NCBI RefSeq assembly: GCF_010093445.1
Contig: NZ_PDWW01000001.1
Span: 186,001 to 250,000, forward strand
Source of the DNA: Pseudoxanthomonas japonensis
GTDB lineage: Bacteria; Pseudomonadota; Gammaproteobacteria; Xanthomonadales; Xanthomonadaceae
Length of the DNA: 64,000 nucleotides
Direction of reading: 5' to 3'
This document shows positions 61,685 through 64,000 of the stretch, piece by piece. Numbering within the stretch: the first letter of the stretch is position 1; each line of letters begins with the position of its first letter. The notes below the pieces were generated by a model. That model was not told the DNA's origin and ran no database searches. It worked only from the letters and a program-made list of their open reading frames with translations. Made by a program: the position numbers and the translations under genes.

Positions 61685-62116
61685 CTACTTGGCTGGCGGT
61701 GGTGGTGCTTCTGCCAGCGTACCCGTGCTGTAGTGGCCGCCTGCGGCTGCGCAGTCGACATTTCGCGCGGGCTCCCACTTGATGGCGGTGCCGGTGACGA
61801 CAGGGCGCACGAACCGCCATGGCCAGAAGCCGAATCGCTGGGAACCGTTGTAGTGGATGACGGCATCGGCACCCGCTGCCTTCGCATCGGCGATGACCAT
61901 GGGAAGGATGTCGTTGACGCTGCCGTAGCTGCCCTTCCCGTACTTCAGTTTCCTGAGCGTGGTGTAGGTGTGGTCGGCGGGCGGCATCCCGGTGAACAGA
62001 CAGATGCCGGCGCCCTGCGCCTGTTGCGAAGAAGCCGGATCCTTCGTCTGGGTCTGGGCACCGCAGTATTGCGAAACGCAGGCGAGCGCGACGCCCACCA
62101 TCAATTTTCCGAACAT
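61685..62116 (-). CDS. Exported hypothetical protein
   Basis: This 143-residue protein from the ATG at 62116 (GGAAAGGGGA upstream) begins MFGKLMVGVALACVSQYCGA, a signal peptide, possibly a lipoprotein type through Cys 18. The mature part has ADAKAAGADAVIHYNGSQRF and FGFWPWRFVRPVVTGTAIKW, a pattern seen in several uncharacterised envelope proteins, and ends in a Pro-rich tail. Function is unknown. Confidence 0.62.
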   Translation of the reverse strand: MFGKLMVGVALACVSQYCGAQTQTKDPASSQQAQGAGICLFTGMPPADHTYTTLRKLKYGKGSYGSVNDILPMVIADAKAAGADAVIHYNGSQRFGFWPWRFVRPVVTGTAIKWEPARNVDCAAAGGHYSTGTLAEAPPPPAK

Positions 62117-62298
62117 GGATTCCCCTTTCCTGTTGACCATGGTGTGCTGCTGAAACGGCACGCGAAACGTCGGCACTCCCCCGACGACGGATCAGCCGCG
62201 CAGCGATGTGCCGCCGGCCGGAGATGATTTTCGGATCCCGTGGACGACGCTGGCAAGCGCCTGCGCCTCATCCGATCCTGTGTACCGACAGCGATGCG

Positions 62299-63441
62299 TC
62301 AGCGTGCTGCACCTGCGGCCAACAGCGCACGGTACTCCGGATTCGCCGGCCACCAGTCGGCAGGCGGCTCGCCTGCGATGCCGTTGGCCTGCAACTGCCT
62401 GCGCATGGCGGCGAGCTCGCCGTCGCGCAGGAATACGTCCGCGTAGTCCTCCGGCATGCGCTGCTCGCCGGGCAGTCGCTGGAAGAGCTGCATGGCGTTC
62501 TCGTACACCCAGGCGAAGCGGCGCAGGCGCTCGCGTGCCGCCGTGCGCTCGGCATCGGTATCGGCCCATTGCACCAGCGGCGGCAGCGCGATGAAGGACG
62601 TGATCAGGATGGACGTATCGGCGGCCATCAGCGTGTAGATACGCTTGCAGGCGGTTCGTGCATCGGCAGGCAGCTCGCCGACCTGCGCGCGGCATCGCTG
62701 CGAGATGGGCGCCAGGCTCGGCATGGCGATGGCCGCCGTCATGGCGATCACCGCGATGTCCGCCATGTCCTTCGGCGTGGCAGGCCGGCCCAGCCTGACA
62801 TCTTCGCCGAGGGCGGTCGCCAGCGCCGGCTCCAGCGCGGGTGCCGGGACCTGCCGCAGCGTCGTGGCCAGCAGCAGGCCGACGTCGTCGAAGTGCCCGC
62901 GGTAGTGAGTCGCGTTGGCGGCTGCCTGCCAATACCGCTCGGCGTCGTTCGCGTCCTTGCGTTCGATGGCCTCGTAGTAGGCGGCGAGCAGGACTTCCGC
63001 ATTGGCGGGATCGGCGGCCATCAGGCGTTGCAGCAACCGACCGCGGTCGCAGCGGGCCTCGTTCTTCGGGCAGGCATTCAACAGCGCCCAGTCCACCACG
63101 GGATCATCGCCGGTGGATGCGGCGTAGGCGGCCTCGATCCATGTCCGGGACTGGGCCCAGGCGCGTGCCTGGATCTCCGCATCGTCGCCACTTCGTGGCC
63201 ACAGCCAGCCGGCGACCAGCAGGTCACGCGGCGTGCCGCGTGCAGCGACGGCGCGCAGATGCGCTTCGACATTCGCGCGCCAGGTGGCGTGCCAGGCGTC
63301 GTTGGCAACTGCCAGCTGCGGATCGGATTCGACCCGGCCCGGCACGTCCGGAGGTGGACCCTCCTGTGCGAACGACGGCGATGCCGACAGCACCGACGCC
63401 ATCACCACCAGCCACGTACCGATCTGCATTGCCGTGCGCAT
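62299..63441 (-). CDS. Exported hypothetical protein, 380 aa, helical repeats
   Basis: The product begins MRTAMQIGTWLVVMASVLSA, a signal peptide ending PSFAQE. The mature part is Ala/Glu/Arg-rich and helical, with SEL1/TPR-like stretches such as ADPANAEVLLAAYYEAIERK and KDANDAERYWQAAANA. Paired cysteines occur in LNACPKNEARCDRG and RTACKRIYT. AGGAG precedes the ATG. It seems to be a single gene, and I recognise no family. Confidence 0.65.
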   Translation of the reverse strand: MRTAMQIGTWLVVMASVLSASPSFAQEGPPPDVPGRVESDPQLAVANDAWHATWRANVEAHLRAVAARGTPRDLLVAGWLWPRSGDDAEIQARAWAQSRTWIEAAYAASTGDDPVVDWALLNACPKNEARCDRGRLLQRLMAADPANAEVLLAAYYEAIERKDANDAERYWQAAANATHYRGHFDDVGLLLATTLRQVPAPALEPALATALGEDVRLGRPATPKDMADIAVIAMTAAIAMPSLAPISQRCRAQVGELPADARTACKRIYTLMAADTSILITSFIALPPLVQWADTDAERTAARERLRRFAWVYENAMQLFQRLPGEQRMPEDYADVFLRDGELAAMRRQLQANGIAGEPPADWWPANPEYRALLAAGAAR

Positions 63442-63513
63442 TGCCCACTCCTGTCGGGAACGGCGGCCACGTTCGCACGAACGATGCATCCTGCGCCAGC
63501 GGCCTCTGCCTCT

Positions 63514-63625
63514 GGCATTCCCGCGAAGGCGCGAAGCGCGTCCCGACGGCCGAATGGCCGGTGACCCGGTGTCCTCGTTTGCCAGCCATGAAGTCGCTGG
63601 TTCCCCGCCTGCGCGGGCATGACGG
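63514..63625. repeat. Pair of ATTCCCGCG-type dispersed repeats
   Basis: GCATTCCCGCGAAGGCGCG (about 63514-63532) and TGGTTCCCCGCCTGCGCGGG with CATGACGG (about 63599-63625) resemble the two orientations of a short repeat common in xanthomonad intergenic DNA. They lie in the gap between the exported protein start and the AEC transporter stop. Confidence 0.5.
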
Positions 63626-63643
63626 TCGTTTTTCAGGCCGTCG

Positions 63644-64000
63644 CTAGAGCACCAGCAGTCCCACCACCCACGCCCACATCGGCAGCGTCACCAGCGACAG
63701 CAGGATGCCGTAGCCGACCAGCGCGGCGGCCAGGCGCGGGGCGAGCTGGTGCGAGATCGCCAGTGCGGCGGCGGTGATCATCGTCGGCATGGCCGACTCC
63801 AGCACGTTGGCCTGCAGCATCTCGCCGCGCATGCCGAACGCGAGCGACAGCGGCACGGCGAGCGCCGGCATCACCAGCAGGCGCAGCAGCAGGCCGACGG
63901 CGAGCGGCTTCAGTTCGTCGCGCGGAAGTTTCAGCTGCAGGGTCAGGCCTACCGCCAGCATCACCAGCGGCAGCATGGCGTCGGCCAGTTTCTGCAGGGC
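63644..64000 (-). CDS. AEC (auxin efflux carrier) family transporter, C-terminal part (runs off the window)
   Basis: The last 118 residues of a membrane transporter are present on the minus strand, from ALQKLADAMLPLVMLAVGLT to the stop at 63644. Four or five hydrophobic segments are visible, with ADAMLPLVMLAVG and ESAMPTMITAAALA matching the second half of AEC/PIN-type carriers. Such carriers move organic anions or malonate/malate-like compounds across the inner membrane. The substrate is unknown. It is incomplete because the window ends. Confidence 0.82.
   Translation of the reverse strand, partial: ALQKLADAMLPLVMLAVGLTLQLKLPRDELKPLAVGLLLRLLVMPALAVPLSLAFGMRGEMLQANVLESAMPTMITAAALAISHQLAPRLAAALVGYGILLSLVTLPMWAWVVGLLVL

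Overview
The window is high-GC, densely coded DNA of a gammaproteobacterium of the family Xanthomonadaceae, of the Pseudoxanthomonas/Stenotrophomonas/Xanthomonas type. The evidence is an OleA-type thiolase start, an Ax21-family outer-membrane protein, the hemD-hemX-hemY, yibN-secB-gpsA and ntrC-ntrB-amtB-glnK-glnA blocks, large TonB-dependent receptors, and the dispersed hairpin repeat with core GAGCGACGTGAGTCGC. No tRNA, rRNA, CRISPR array or complete insertion sequence was seen.

Layout. 1-5.9 kb: start of oleA, a small lipoprotein, an M16 peptidase, an SDR enzyme, a repeat-containing exported protein behind a sigma-54-type promoter, and trmL. 6.1-24.1 kb: a divergent, tightly packed locus that reads as a murein-peptide (muropeptide) utilisation system. 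24.3-25.6 kb: an orphan DUF4096 transposase-like ORF and ax21. 25.7-35.4 kb: gpsA/secB/rhodanese, a thioesterase, hemDXY, a DUF4349 lipoprotein and ggt. 35.4-38.3 kb: thiolase, a hypothetical gene and sodC. 38.3-45.5 kb: the nitrogen-control block and uppP. 45.6-57.2 kb: envelope, lipid and housekeeping genes (META lipoprotein, PEBP, TPR protein, YheT hydrolase, PlsC, thioesterase, PLD, YceI, SixA, ParA, Ycf46-like ATPase). 57.2-64 kb: repeat-rich accessory DNA with small membrane proteins, a VOC/FosA-like gene remnant, a cold-shock/Excalibur protein and the end of an AEC transporter.

The most notable system is 6.1-24.1 kb. The minus-strand arm has an exported transglutaminase-like protein, two TonB-dependent receptors, an AmiD-like amidase lipoprotein, a penicillin-binding serine hydrolase, a VanX-type D-Ala-D-Ala dipeptidase lipoprotein and a DadA-like D-amino-acid dehydrogenase. 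The plus-strand arm has a YkfC-like C40 endopeptidase, an L-Ala-D/L-Glu epimerase, a MurR/RpiR regulator, a YkuD-domain protein and a DAACS symporter. Together they could capture wall peptides at the outer membrane, cut them in the periplasm and feed D-Ala, Ala and Glu into metabolism. Two promoter regions (12912-12960 and 18511-18559) share an 18-bp element differing at one base, followed at an identical spacing by a second 10-bp element. This suggests one regulator, plausibly the RpiR protein, controls both arms.

Nitrogen control is also legible. A full -24/-12 sigma-54 promoter precedes glnA, a weaker one precedes glnK-amtB, and an NtrC-type palindrome overlaps the ntrB start. All family assignments come from reading translated sequence and motifs; no database search was run.
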